NCBI GenBank assembly: GCA_905183005.1
Contig: CAJJDO010000145.1
Coordinates: 62,001-126,000, forward strand
Reading direction: 5' to 3'
DNA from: Paramecium pentaurelia
Lineage: Eukaryota > Ciliophora > Oligohymenophorea > Peniculida > Parameciidae
DNA length: 64,000 bases
Shown here: positions 49,834 through 62,196 of the stretch, piece after piece
Numbering within the stretch: position 1 is the stretch's first letter
How the letters are laid out: every line of letters starts with the position of its first letter
The notes under the pieces: model-generated
Databases searched by the model: none
Told to the model about the DNA's origin: nothing
The model's input: only the letters and a program-made list of their open reading frames with translations
Position numbers and translations under genes: made by a program

Positions 49834-51873
49834 CACTATTAAAACATACATGCATCTAAAATAAAATCTGAAGCATAAGTGTTAGGCTTCTTACTTTCAC
49901 TTATTATATAAACATTTTTTGTTGCTTTTTTAACTACATGTCCTCCACCCAATTTGATCAAATATTCTATTTCTGCTCTTGAAGGTATTACATCTTCATT
50001 AACATAATATTTCCCTTCAAAAATTTGAATAATATTATCATTACTTTCAAAGTAATCATCTCTACATTAAATTATTTATTTTATGCTTAATCCAAATTAT
50101 TTTTGAAATTCTTCACTCTCAGGAACATAATTTTAATGATTCTATTATTCATATTACATAAGAGAATCCTTTAACCAATCAGCAGTAACTATTTCTGCTC
50201 CATGCATAAGAGCTGCCAAGAATTTGAATGTCCTTTTAAAAGGTGTGTTTATTATTAATAAATCAAATTTCTCAAATTAATTCTCTATTAATTCAAGATC
50301 TAATTTCATCAAATCTTTCTCTGAAGGTATTTTATCTTCTTAGAAACCACTAAAAGCAATTGTACGAAATTATCTATCATTATTAACTAATCTTTTTTTT
50401 CTCAATCCTCTTCTACTCTTTGGTACAATATTAGATGCTTTTTCTTCTAATATTTTTGTATAAGGTAATTCCATTGAATTTGAATGTCTAGGTAATTATT
50501 ATTATTATTATTTTGGTTATATCTTCTCTTCTTCTAACTCTGATATTGAATTATTACTAATTTCATCAGTTATTTTTTTTAACATTCCAACCTTCTTCAC
50601 AATCTCTTTCTTTTTCTTATCCTTTTTCTTTTTATTTTCTGTGCCTTTATTTTCTTATTATTTAAACTTTTTAGGTGTATCATCCTATTGAGATTGATTC
50701 TTTTCCTCTTATATTTCATCTGATTTAATACTAAATAAATTGGATTTTAATGATGAAAATTTCTTAATTACTTAAGGCTAAACAATATTTTAATTAGGTA
50801 ATTCTGGCATACTACCAAATATATCATTTAATTCTATATTAGAATTTATATCCATTTTAGGAGTTGTATAAACATTCTATTCTGATTGAACACTATTCAT
50901 TCTTTTGAATTAAGAAATTTAAGATTTTTATTCTTCATTATTATTACTATTATTATTGAATTAAGATGAAAAAGCCTTTTCTAATTCTTCATCAATTATA
51001 GTCCCTTTTATTTCATTTCTTTATTCAAAGAATTTTTGTTGTTCATCATCATTTATTGTGGCTCCTAATAATTAAGAATCAATAACTGTTTAATCAATTA
51101 TTTATTGTTAAGGAGCTTAAACTTTTGGAATAACATCTATTGTAGTTTACTGTTATTTTTTAATTTTAAATAGATCACTAAAAAGTGTTCCTTTTTTCTA
51201 TATAGGAGGAGGTTCCTTCTCAATTTAATCTGTTTAAGTAGATACTTCTTATTTTACATTAGATGTTGATTAATTCATCAATCTCATATTTGAATACTAA
51301 ACAATTAGTTCATTAAGTGTAAAAATTTCAGATTAATCGGCTTCTTCAATAATTAATGTAGATTAGCAAGGGTCTTATGTGTTTAATACTTATGTTGTAG
51401 TAAATGATTGTGTTGTAGATAATTTAGGAGATTATTGTGGAATTTGAAAGATGTCCTCTAATGGCATAGTTCCTGTAAATTCTTCAAGATTTTAGGTTGT
51501 TCCATATTAATATGATTTGTTTTATTATTAAGATTCACTTAAATCTAGAAGTTTAAATTTATAGGTTTGAAAGTAGTAATTTTTAGTTGGAAAAATTTCT
51601 ATGAGAAAGTTTTTTGGTATCTCAACTTTGGAATAAGGTTTGAGTGTAGAGTCTTTATAGACATTGGATGTGTCACTAAAATGGGTGAAATATACATCAT
51701 TGTTTATAAGAGCCTATGGCATAGATTTATTGATTTACTACTGAGAAGAGTACACTTTATACATTTCTAATAAGAAATTTGCACAATTTTGAATCACTAC
51801 CAAATTTATTCTCACCTTAGGTTAATCTGTATTTATAGATTTCTTTATCATTCTAATCTAATACTTAGATCAT
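49834..51873 (-). CDS. FHA plus BRCT protein, DNA-damage mediator-like
   Basis: ATG 51873, TGA at 49834. The N-terminus has an FHA-like fold: YRLTQGENKFGSDS, KFLIRN, then after a 22-nt intron LINNDVYFTHFSDTSNVYKD and KVEIPKNFLIEIF. A 350-residue low-complexity Gln/Lys/Ser linker follows. The C-terminus has a BRCT tandem: FRTIAFSGFQEDKIPSEKDL, LLIINTPFKRTFKFLAALMH, GAEIVTADWLKDS, then a second unit with FEGKYYVNEDVIPSRAEIEY, LIKLGGGHVV. The arrangement recalls MDC1/NBS1-type phospho-binding mediators. The second BRCT lacks its last Trp. A role in DNA repair is an inference from architecture. Confidence 0.85.
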
Positions 51874-51957
51874 TAGAGTAATTTATAATAAATTATTTTT
51901 TAAAAGAAAATTTCATATTAATAAATGATCTTTATTTGTAAAATAAAAGAATGATAT

Positions 51958-54649
51958 TCATTTTTATCTTTTTTCAGATCCAAATAATTTTTAAAAATTA
52001 GGATTTTTATGAAACTAATAATTAGTTGTAGTTTTAGGATACAACATTTAAGCGAATTATTCAGTTTTTATTCTATTGTTATCATTTTTATTAATATTTT
52101 AATCAGGCATTGTAGCAGTTCTTTCAGTACTCATTTAACCTTTTTAAGATTCTAATATTTGTTTGAGTGCCTAAAATTTAATTTTAGATTTACTTTAATT
52201 TCAGGATTTTAATTCTATTATTACATAGTTTTAGAATATGCATGAGTAATCTTAGATGACTAAATTAATGAAGCAGATTTATTAGATAATTCATTCCTTT
52301 TTAAGAGATCTGTAACTACTGATTTACCTGAATATTTAGGCATTCTTCTATTCTCAGATGGAGATATTTACTAATTAATATTAATAAGATTAAATAATAC
52401 TACTCTATGTCTATCAGGTGAATTTATATCACAATTTGGAACATTTTCTATGTTAAGTTAGGCTAAATTGACATGATTAGATCTATAAGATTTATGTTAA
52501 AGATTTTAAGGCAAATCTTCTCTGGAAAAGTAAAAATTTCTTAGAATTAAATTTGGATTATTATCAGTGTTCTAATTTAATTGAGAATCATACTACATAT
52601 TCTTTTTAAAGATTAATTCCATATTATTTTCTAAATTCAGTATCACCTTTATTAAATTCTTCCTCATCAAAATTGTATCTTAAAGGATCTGGTTTATAAG
52701 GAGGTTAAATTTATCTATTTGCTATAGCTTCAATATTAATATCAGCAAACCAAGGATGACTCAAGATTTCTACTATACCTTACTATTATCCTAATCTTTC
52801 TTATGGATCCTTCTCCAAGAGCTAACAAATCAAATCCTTTAATAAATCTGTAATTTGAACATAAGGTGGGAATTATACTTATTCAGATAAGATGGAATTG
52901 TAGATTTCTTAAGTATTATGTGAATAGAAGGGAGGTAAACCTGTTACTAATTCATAGAGTAAAGCACCTAAGCAATAACAATCAACCAAATAATTATGTC
53001 CACTTTTTAATAGCATTTCAGGGGCCATATATTCTGGAGAACCACAAAAGGAGTATGCATAATCTTCATTTGACATATTTGGTTTGCTTAATCCAAAATC
53101 ACTCAATAATAAATGTCCTTTTAAATCTAAAAGAATATTTTCTGGTTTAATATCTCTATAAACTATATTTTTTGAATGTAAATATGCCATTCCTATGCAT
53201 ATTTCAACAAAGTAATATTTTGCATCTTCTTCAGTTAATCTCTTCAATTTTCTTAGATGATAGAATAGTTCACCTCCTGCACAATAATCCAAAACAAATG
53301 CTATATAATATTTGGTTTCAAATGCAAAATGTAAAGGAGTAATAAATTCACTATTCATATTAACCATAATATCCCTTTCATTTTAAACTATAACTTCTTT
53401 TTAGTTTTCCATAATAAAATTCTTATCAATCAATTTTAAAGCATAAAATTTACCATCATCTCTTTTTCTTACTAAATACACTCTTGAAAAACCTCCAACT
53501 CCTATACACTTTACCAATGTGAAATCTCTCAATGATACCTTTTTACCATAAATAGTTTATGAAATTAATGGTTGCAATTGTAGAGTGACACCTTAAAATA
53601 TATTTAAAGATAAATTAGGCAAACTTAAATAATAATCATAAGGAATTATTTTTTAGGTAGTATAAAATTAACATATTTTATTGATTTCTATAAATATTTT
53701 TAAATTAAACCTTCTTAGATTTAGATTTCTTCTGTTGATCCTGTTCCTCCTCCTTATTTCATGAATGACTTTTCAATACAAGCAATTTATTGAATCAAAT
53801 AATTATATAAATTATCAGTAGTCTAACCTTTGTAATTATAATAATAGTGATATCTAATGAATTAAAAATACAATATTACTTTTAGCTTTTATAAACTAAA
53901 ATTATCTTTAACTATTTTTATGAATCATAATGATTAGATTCATCCTGAAAATTCTTTTATTAATGTGATTGATTATTGGATTGAAGTTCATTATTATTTT
54001 TATGGAATTAATTCTTATTTTTACTTAGAATCTATTCAATTGAGTTTTTTAATGTATGTGAATCCTACTGTAAAGATTATTTATTTTGTCTAATCGTAAA
54101 ATATTGTTAACTATCAAATTGCTGAATATTTTTTTATTCCTTTGCACTCTTCATTTAAAGATCTTGAAAATATTAATCTACAGTAGATTTGAGTAATTTA
54201 TTTTAAGGGATTTAACTAATCTAATTATTTTTAAGATTGGTTTTTGATTATTTTTATTCTGTCTGCAAAGTAGCAAGTGAAAAATTCTTACCTTTTAAAA
54301 GTGGTTTCTTATTTGAATTAGCTTCCTCTGTTTGTATACGCTAAATTACAAAAAGATAGAATACATTTGATATTTTTTGACGTTCACTTTTCTAACTATT
54401 TAAATTGTCAATGCTTCTACTTTGTTATAATTATGATTTGATATTATTTGTTACCTAATTAATAGTATTTCTCTCTTTTTTAAAATACTCTAATAAGTCT
54501 TATTTTGGATTTTTGGCAGCTGTAGTGATGCTCTCAGTCTTAATAATTTTATTATTATTCTTTTTTGGTTTAAAATCCATAGAATATGGATTGTCTTATA
54601 GGCTGCCTCTTCCACTAGATTACATTGGTTGAAATAAATAATTTTTCAT
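51958..54649 (-). CDS. AGC-family protein kinase with long N-terminus
   Basis: ATG 54649, TGA at 51958. About 250 Gln/Asn/Lys-rich residues lead into PNLSLNIFQGVTLQ and the kinase domain: FTLVKCIGVGGFSRVYLVRK, YALKLIDKNF, YCAGGELFYHLRKLKRLTEE, IVYRDIKPENILLD, LLLSDFGLSK, CGSPEYMAPEMLLKSGHNY. The YRDIKPEN and CGSPEY text is typical of AGC/S6K-like kinases and all catalytic residues are present. An AGC C-terminal extension follows (PPYKPDPLRYNFDEEEF), then a long disordered tail. An apparent frame shift at 53649-53654 is removed by a 23-nt intron. Confidence 0.92.
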
Positions 54650-54779
54650 TAACGATAATTATAATTATTAATAACCTTTTCATAGATAGAACTGATCAAA
54701 TTTTAGTTATAATTGAATTGATATTCTTTAAAAAAAAAAGAGATCAAATTAATATAAACTGAAAATCATAATACTAAAA

Positions 54780-57376
54780 TCATTTTTAATTTTGCTTTCT
54801 CATTTCCATCATTTTCTATTTTGCTTCCACTTTTGTATTTTGAACTAAATCAGTCATTAAAGATATAAATATTGGTATCATTATCATTGTGATTGTAATT
54901 ATTATTATATATTGTAACTAATATTCTAAAAGAATCTTTTTACATATTTTGTTTCTAAAGAATAAATTACATCTTTTGCATAAGTATTATAAAATCCTTG
55001 TTGTTCAATATCATTATCTAATCCAAACCTTAAAGTACATCTAAGTAATCCCAAAAAGGTATAAAAGAAATTGTCATGATTTACTAATTTGCCTTGTATA
55101 GTTACAATCCATGACATTGCACAAACACTGATAATAAATATCAAAACAAGCAATAGAAACCAAGACTCCCTATTAAACTATGTAAACTAGAATTAGTATT
55201 ACTCTTATCATGACTAATCCATAACATTTTAAATATGGACTCCAATTCCCCATAAATCTAACTATCGAAATCATCAAAAATATCACTAAAACTGCTGAAA
55301 ACATTCTACTAACAAACAATGGCACAATTAAAGCATTTACATCTTGATATTAATCTGATTTTAAGTCTATTTCTTTTAATGCTTCTTCATAGTAAATGTC
55401 TACTGTATTCTTCATAACCATTCCAAATTAACATAAAATATCTAAAAATAAAATGAATAATTTAATTACAAATATAATCAAAAAATAAAGGGATTCTAAT
55501 TGTAATATATACAACCTTTAAATTTATTATTACATATTCTCCTACTATCAATTCTTTCTATTATATTTCCTTTTAATCACTTTCACTTATATCTTTTTTT
55601 CTAGCTAACATTTTTTTCTTCCTATTCATTAATTCTTAATATTATAAGTAAATCACAATCAAATTATTTTTAGTTCCTAAAAAATATAAGCCAAAAAAAT
55701 CTATATTATTTTAAATTATTTTCTACCAAAAAACGACGAAATCAATAGGATAATTGAACAATAAAATATTATGTCTTTATTTACTAGAACTTATTCTGGT
55801 ATTTCACTTAAATTAAAACTTTCAGCTGAAAAACTATTGTAATTCAAAAGACGCTAAATGTCATCAAAATATATACATCATTGAATAAATAAATAGTAGT
55901 GATACTTACTTAAATAATTCTTTAAGTTGGACTATTATAATAATTTAATAGGAATTGAGATTGCTTTACATTAAATTATAACCATTCTTCTGAAATCATT
56001 AAATCATAACTTTCTTAAAATGATTGTCTTGAGCTCAAATTGAATTCCCAAACATAGCCTCCAAATTATTAATTATAGACTTTAGGATCAAAATGTAATT
56101 TAGTGTAACTTTTATCTAAATTATTTGTTTATGTTATGTCAAACATCAAACAAGATTAATTTTTATCCAAATAAATTTGCTTTTGATTTTCATTAAAAAT
56201 ATCACAATTGTTGATGTCATCCTAATTTACATTAAATATTTACTATACCAACAAGGGTTTAGATAAGTAAACCTGATTAAAGAGGATAAGTAGGACTCAA
56301 ACTATTAGCTGACCCATTAGGGATTGATTGGGATATAATTTAAGATATGTTAGTTAATGGAGATATGTAGGATTTTTAGATTGCCATATTTAAGTTTAAG
56401 TTTAATAGTAATTAAGAATTAGTGAAAAAGTCTAATTCATTAATTTCAACGATTGCATATAAAATTAAAAGTGATACAAATAAAATAGATTCCAAAAAAT
56501 ATTTGAAACTAGTCATATAATCCATATATTTAGACCAATTAATAGATTTTTCAATTCTTCTAATTGATCTTAGCTATTTAGCCATTAATTCTTAGATACC
56601 TCCATCAAACCCAAAATCAGCTTCAGTTTTTTTTGTGTCTTCTTTAGTTTTTTTTTATTTAATTATTTTAATACCAATAACAGGTTGATAATTTTTAAGC
56701 AACTCATAAATCGACGGATAAAGTTGGTCCAAAATATTCATATCAGGTTAAATGATATTTCCCATTAAATCTGTATAAAATATTTCTTATTCCTCTGCCA
56801 TAAAACATGATTTAACTATTTATTTTAACTCTTTGAATGTGCGTACTGTTCCTGGTACTTTAACAACTAAAGAATTGTATCCTTACTTCAAAGATACATA
56901 ATATCCATCTTCAAGAATAACTTTTTCATCTTCCTATACTATCTATTTTTCATCTTTTAACTAATTTTATGTCATAATTAGATTTCCAACTTGTAATTAT
57001 TTTTTTGATATTTCTTGTTCTTAAATACTTTCTAAATACTCCTTTTTGCTTGTATTAAGAAGAAATAGATTTAATGTTTAAATCACATTATTTTCTATTG
57101 TCTCATCTAAACCTTAATTTTCATCTGTTTTGCCTATAGTTTTTAATGTATGATTATGTTTGTTATATGCTTCAATTGATTTAATTAAAGATTCATATTC
57201 CTAAATAATATTTCATTAAATACTTTTTCTACTCGACCAATTTCATCAAAATAATAGTCATTCAATTTTTCCTCATCTAATTATTCTTATTATAGTTTTT
57301 TAAATTCTTCCTTGAGAATATCTCTTTATTTTTTAAATGGAGCCAACTTTTTAGTATTGTATTGATTATTGCTCAT
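54780..57376 (-). CDS. Polycystin-2-like (PKD/TRPP) channel
   Basis: Polycystins are ciliary cation channels. ATG 57376, TGA at 54780, with about ten introns of 22-28 nt. The N-terminus is coiled coil (KKQRDILKEEFKKLQQEQLD), then a ubiquitin-like segment (LVVKVPGTVRTFKELKQIVK). S1 is SILFVSLLILYAIVEI. The polycystin TOP domain shows FGGYVWEFNLS, EEWLQFNVKQSQFLLNYYNS and LFNDRLLNYNSFSAESFNL. Further helices include FGLYFLGTKN, MFSAVLVIFLMISIVRFM, WFLLLVLIFIISVCAM and a last helix near IIIITITMIMIPIFISLM. The pore-region text NHDNFFYTFLGLLRCTLRFG fits PKD2. One splice near 55215 could be 16 or 28 nt. Confidence 0.87.
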
Positions 57377-57475
57377 ATAACTTTAGAGGTCGTATAAAAT
57401 GAATTATTAAAAAGAACACAATTATTACTATAATGAGATAAAATATAATTAAAGGATATAGAATATAATAATAAA

Positions 57476-58183
57476 TCAAATAACTGAATTGAGGTAGGAT
57501 TTAAATGATTCTTAGCTTACCATTAATTAATTTAAATTTTCTTTCAATTTTGATGATTTTAAGTCAAGATTAACTTTATATTATAAACTCTTGTTGCTCT
57601 TAACTATATCTCTATATTCTTTATACAAATCTGCATATTCATCTTAAAATTCCTATTTCTATGAAATTAATTGCATGCATTTTTAGAGCAACTTAAACAT
57701 GTCTTCATTACCCTTCCTCTATTCAAACTTTTATTTCCCTATCAAATTTTATAAAACGTTTAAGTTTTTTTTTTTGAGAGTGTATTTCTATTATGATTAG
57801 TCAAGTTCATTATTCTGTGTTTTTTGATGAGTCATTTGACTCATGCTATTATAAAGCATACAAGAAAAAGCCTTCTCATTAAATGAATACTTAGGGCGAT
57901 GATGAGCCATCTTTGCTGGTGGTGATTATGCAAGAGATTTAGCCTCTGATTTCCTATGCATCTTAATATATTCGATTAAGTTCTTCATTTATGAATTTCT
58001 ATGTATTCGGGCATCAATTTAACTTGATTTTAGAGTACAAGAATATTTCTCTAAAAATTCTAATTTTGAATTCACAAATTCCAGACTTACAATACTAAGA
58101 TTGTCTAACATGTTATTTATTGTCTAAACAAGTTATCTGTACTCTTCATCTAAATCTTGGCATTAATTAATAATTGACTACAT
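57476..58183 (-). CDS. Coiled-coil protein
   Basis: ATG 58183, TGA at 57476, one uninterrupted frame of about 235 residues. It begins MQSIINQCQDLDEEYRQLVQ, has a basic middle (SPPAKMAHHRPKYSFNEKAF) and ends with a Lys/Asp/Leu coiled coil (LKSSKLKENLNQLMVSQE). No domain was recognised. The frame stays open upstream of the ATG to a TGA at 58265; see the next entry. Confidence 0.7.
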
Positions 58184-58264
58184 TTATTTTAACGAACAAA
58201 AATATTAATTAAGACTAACTTGAATATTAAATATTAATCCTATTACTTTCTTATCAAATATAAA

Positions 58265-58555
58265 TCATCCAAATTAATAATCCTCATTATTAAACTCATT
58301 AAAATCTATTTCACCTATAATCTAGAAAGAAATCATAAATCTTAACATAAATCTAAAGATTCTAAAATCTATTAAAATATCACTTATATAATTCAATAAT
58401 AATTATTTATTCTGAAGACAAATTAATATTTGAAGATTGCTAATTTCTGTCTTCACTTCTTTAACTATATAATCAAAAGAATTTAACTAAGAAATAAAAT
58501 TTGAAATGATTATAAATTTCATACAAATATAATCTTTGTAAATTGCTGTTATCAT
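58265..58555 (-). CDS. Small ORF in frame with the coiled-coil gene
   Basis: ATG 58555 to TGA 58265, 96 codons: DYICMKFIIISNFISQL, EISNLQILICLQNKQLLL, FRFMLRFMISFQIIGEIDF. The downstream coiled-coil frame is the same frame with no other stop between. I see no intron of normal size that would remove the TGA. It could be a separate tiny gene, or the first part of the next protein with TGG changed to TGA. Confidence 0.4.
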
Positions 58556-58845
58556 GTTAACATTAATCATAATCAATTTTTAAATAATATGAAAAGTAAT
58601 TCTATCCTAAATTATGTTTGAATAAGATTATAAAATCAATTAATTTACATATCTTATTTAAATTATTATATCAAAATGAATCTCCTAAATCTTTAAATAA
58701 ATAAAAAAAAAGAATAATTAAAATGATAAAAATTATTTAAAATTGATTTAATTAAAGTACTTATAGTAAAAATTCTAGAATAAAGCAAAACTAATATTAA
58801 TTAAACTTCTAACATGAAAAGAAATTATAATAACAATTAAGATTA

Positions 58846-59237
58846 TCAAAATAAATTTCTTTGATAAATTCTTTAATTTTTATCATACTTTATAATAATT
58901 TCATCTGAACTTTTTGTGACTTAATAATTATTTTAGAAACTTTCCTATTTTGCTTTTATATATTCATTAACATATTTGATGATTAATTAAGATTGTTAAT
59001 ATACTATTATTTAATCTATAATTGATTATATTTTATGAATCAGAGTTAGATATCAATACTTTAACTTTAGGGATTATATAATATTATTTGGTTATAGTTA
59101 TTAATATTAGGAGATCTTGAACTCTCTTAATCATCCTAATTGATCTATATTTTAATCTATTAGATAAGTATAAGTGTATCTATCAGTTTTTATATGTATA
59201 GAAAATTGTCTTTTATTAATTACTCATTTCTCTTCAT
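58846..59237 (-). CDS. Small gene, splice uncertain
   Basis: From ATG 59237 the frame reads MKRNEQLIKDNFLYIQK and SSRSPNINNYNQIILYNPQ. A second frame reads KYVNEYIKAKQESFQNNYQV and ends at TGA 58846. Joining them needs an intron of about 44 nt (near 59012-59055), longer than usual here. Composition is coding-like. No family was recognised. Confidence 0.45.
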
Positions 59238-59414
59238 TTTATTTACTTTTAATTGAATATAGAGAGAGTTGATAAGGATATCTAACATTTGAGTATCAAT
59301 TTGTTATTTCCTAATAGAAAATGATAGGAAAATAGATGTTCTAAAATTAAATTATCAATTGTCATTTTCAATTTGTCAAACAAATATTTATTTATATATT
59401 TTTATTTAATAAAA

Positions 59415-59868
59415 ATGTAGGATGTACAATAACCTCATAGTTCCAAACTCGATTAAGAATCAGCCACTAATGCAAAAAATCATGTACTTTTAGTGAATGT
59501 ACTCTTAATTTCATACTTTAATAGAATATCACAGAATTATCAAATGAATTACTCTAAAGTTATAAACATGAGATTGACTAATTGAAATAGGAATTGCATT
59601 TAATGAAATAAAGAATCACAAATAACAATGAAGAAATCAAAAATACAACCTAACCTACTTTAGATGCTATGTTAAGGGACTTAAGATAAGTAAAAAACTA
59701 TGTAACTTTTTTTAGGCCATCAATACATAAAAAGATGAAAACTCTAAATTACAGTCACAAATAACTGAAATCAAAAAGGAAAAAAGCCAAATTCAACAAT
59801 TAATAATTGCAGCTACTCAAAAAGTCGCAGAACTCGAGCATTAAGTAGGAAACTATACCTCCTCATGA
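59415..59868 (+). CDS. Short coiled-coil protein
   Basis: ATG 59415, TGA 59866-59868; introns of 26 nt (59499-59524) and 27 nt (about 59689-59715) give about 133 residues. A 30-residue polar head (PHSSKLDQESATNAKNH) is followed by a clean coiled coil (TELSNELLQSYKHEIDQLKQ, LQSQITEIKKEKSQIQQLII) and AATQKVAELEHQVGNYTSS. No name can be given. Confidence 0.75.
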
Positions 59869-60058
59869 TTTATAATTATTAATTGATCAATCATGCAAAA
59901 GTCATCATTAAATCAATATTCTTACACTTAATCATATTCATTTTATTGAATAATTGTTAATGTTAATGTTCTTTTCATTTCTTTTTTTAATATATATAGA
60001 AATTAACTTAACTTAAAAATATTTTTTATAGCAAACTAAATTGACCATTTTTGATTAT

Positions 60059-60557
60059 TCATGTAGCATACATTATAGTTTCAATTCTAGCAAACTCTTC
60101 AAATTTATTCTTGTCTTCATGGTACATATTCATTGCTTTTTAGTTTAAATCGTCATTAAAATTGACATTTCTTAAGAGATTTAAGATTTTCTCCAATGCA
60201 TATTTGACCGTATTTGTTGGTTACCAATCAGACTTTTCTAATTGAATCAAAATACATCGGGTAAAAAGCAATACGCACAAAGCCGGCCATCTTCACCAAT
60301 ATTTGGATGGAATATTTTAGTTTAGAAATAAAATTTTGGAGGTTTAAATGGATAATTCTCTGGAAAGCAGATTAAAACTTCAAAATGTCCTCCTTGATAA
60401 GGTGTGCCTTCTGGTCCTTCCATTATTGCCGTCCATCTTATATTTATATAATAAATATTTACATTAATCTCGCTTCAGGATATGATATTATTTTAACCCC
60501 AGGTAAAGGGCTATCAATAGTCAACTCTTTAAGTTCTTTAATTAATTTTTGTTACAT
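60059..60557 (-). CDS. Ubiquitin-conjugating E2 enzyme
   Basis: E2 enzymes carry ubiquitin on a Cys. ATG 60557, TGA at 60059. A 26-nt intron lies near 60437-60462 and a 23-nt one at about 60234-60256; the second ends AAAAG and avoids a frame break. Family blocks: MQQKLIKELKELTIDSPLPG, TAIMEGPEGTPYQGGHFEVL, ICFPENYPFKPPKFYF, KIFHPNIGEDGRLCA, SDWQPTNTVKYALEKILNLL, MYHEDKNKFEEFAR. The catalytic Cys sits seven residues after HPN as usual. What follows it (AYCFLPD) replaces the normal LDIL. A related copy lies directly upstream. Confidence 0.88.
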
Positions 60558-60665
60558 TATTATATGAAATGATTTAATAGTAAAAAAATATATATATATA
60601 TTATAATAGAATAAAAATTCGTAACAATTATTTAGAATATTCAATGCAAAAAATTATTTGATTAT

Positions 60666-61153
60666 TCATGTAGCATGCTTTTTTGTTTAAATTCTAGCAA
60701 ACTCTTCAAATTTATTCTTGTCTTCACGGTACATATTCATTGCTTCCATGTTATGAAAGTCATAAGGATTGACTTATCTTAGGATTTTGTAGATTAATTT
60801 CAATAAATATTTGACCGTCTTTGTTGGTTACCATTTTTCCTTTATACAATGTAATCAAAAATACCTTCGTTTCAATCTTATCTTCACACAACAAGCCATC
60901 TTCACCAATATTTGAATGGAATATTTTAGTTTAGAACTAAAAGAACGTAGTTTTAAATGGGTAATTCTCTGGAGAGTTTAAACTTTCATCCTTGATAAGG
61001 TGTGCCTTCTGGTCCTGTCACTATTGCCATCCATCTAATATTTATATATTAAACCTTTACTATAATCTTAGATCAGGATCAGGTATTATTTTACCCAAGG
61101 TAGAGTGTTAAAATTGTCAAATCTTTAAGTTCTTTATTTAATCTGTTTATCAT
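60666..61153 (-). pseudogene. Decayed tandem copy of the E2 gene
   Basis: This copy matches the intact E2 gene along most of its length at DNA level. The 3' part is still open (GEDGLLC, KWQPTKTVKYLLKL, MYREDKNKFEEFAR) to a TGA at 60666. The 5' part has TGAs and small deletions where the first copy has the SPLPGVKII and PYQGGHFEVLICFP blocks. The ATG at 61153 leads to a stop after about 24 codons. The Cys is kept, but the fold would be broken. Confidence 0.8.
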
Positions 61154-61385
61154 TATTTAATTGAAATTATTTAATATTAAAAAAAAATATATATATTCTA
61201 TTTAGAATATTCAATACAAAAATATTACCTATTTTAGAATAAGTATAATTAACATCAGAAGATTAGGAGCTTCTAGATTCTAAAACCTTATTCAATAAGA
61301 AATCCCATAAACTCAATTTGTATATGAAATATATGATTATTAAAATTACTTTAGATAATTTTATTAATTGATCATTTCTAATATC

Positions 61386-61628
61386 TCATTATCCAATGAT
61401 AGAATCATCATTTTATCCTTATTAATTACCATTAAATAATATTTATTATTCTAAAATGATTGCTGAAATTAAAGGAACAACCTTATCAAAATCAGTGATA
61501 TTAGCGAAATTTGTTTTCTTCAACACAGATATATTAGCTAATGAAGTTGAAGTATTATTTGAATGTGTAATACTTAAATTTTGCAGATCAATAGCTATAA
61601 TAATCAAGATAAGTATTAAATGTAACAT
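61386..61628 (-). CDS. Small secreted or membrane-anchored ORF
   Basis: ATG 61628, TGA at 61386, 80 residues. It starts MLHLILILIIIAIDLQNLS, a good signal-peptide or anchor, then a Ser/Thr/Asn-rich stretch (THSNNTSTSLANISVLK) with several N-x-S/T sites. The frame continues coding-like beyond the TGA to about 61230 (RNDQLIKLSKVILIIIYFIY). A 45-nt intron could join the parts. Confidence 0.45.
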
Positions 61629-61705
61629 TATTGATAAGATTTCTATATCTTTTATAGTAGATCTCTTTTAAAAGAGCAAGGTTATATATTGTACAATAAT
61701 AGTAT

Positions 61706-62074
61706 TCAGTTTCTTTTAGCTAATTCTTAGTTTTTCATATTTAATTTCTTTAGTAGTTTTTTCTTTTCTAAGTTCTTTAAAATTTTTATTTCAATACGAT
61801 TACATATTTATTGTTTCCTCTTTTTTATTTTATCAGAATTTATTCTATTATTATATTAATGCTACTATATTCAATCTTCATTATCAAAAATTCATCATTA
61901 ATTTTTTACAATTATTAATTTAGTTTCTTCTTATCTTTAAAAATTTCAATTTCTTCTTTATTATTTTGCTTAGTCTCCCTTAATTTATGATAGAATTCCT
62001 CTTATTTATATGTTTTTTTCATAATTTCTCTATTATAATTAATAAACTTAAAATAGTATTACCTATAAAATCAT
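61706..62074 (-). CDS. Small coiled-coil protein
   Basis: TGA at 61706; start at an ATG at 62074 (needs a very short 16-nt intron) or, safer, at 62022. The sequence is Lys/Glu-rich coiled coil (KKTYKQEEFYHKLRETKQNN, KDKKKLNQQLQKINDEFLIM) with a 29-nt intron near 61766-61794. No further assignment. Confidence 0.6.
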
Positions 62075-62196
62075 CTGTATTGATTCTATATCATCTAATC
62101 TGCTAATAAAAATAATAATTTATAAATGATTAAAAAATAATAAGAAAAGAAGAATAAATCAACTTTTATAAGAAAACTATATGAAATTTTGGAGGT

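Noticed and set aside
53630..53720. Frameshift at an A6 run in the AGC kinase
   Set aside because: A 23-nt intron beginning GTTTAA just upstream puts the whole region in the kinase frame, so no indel is needed.
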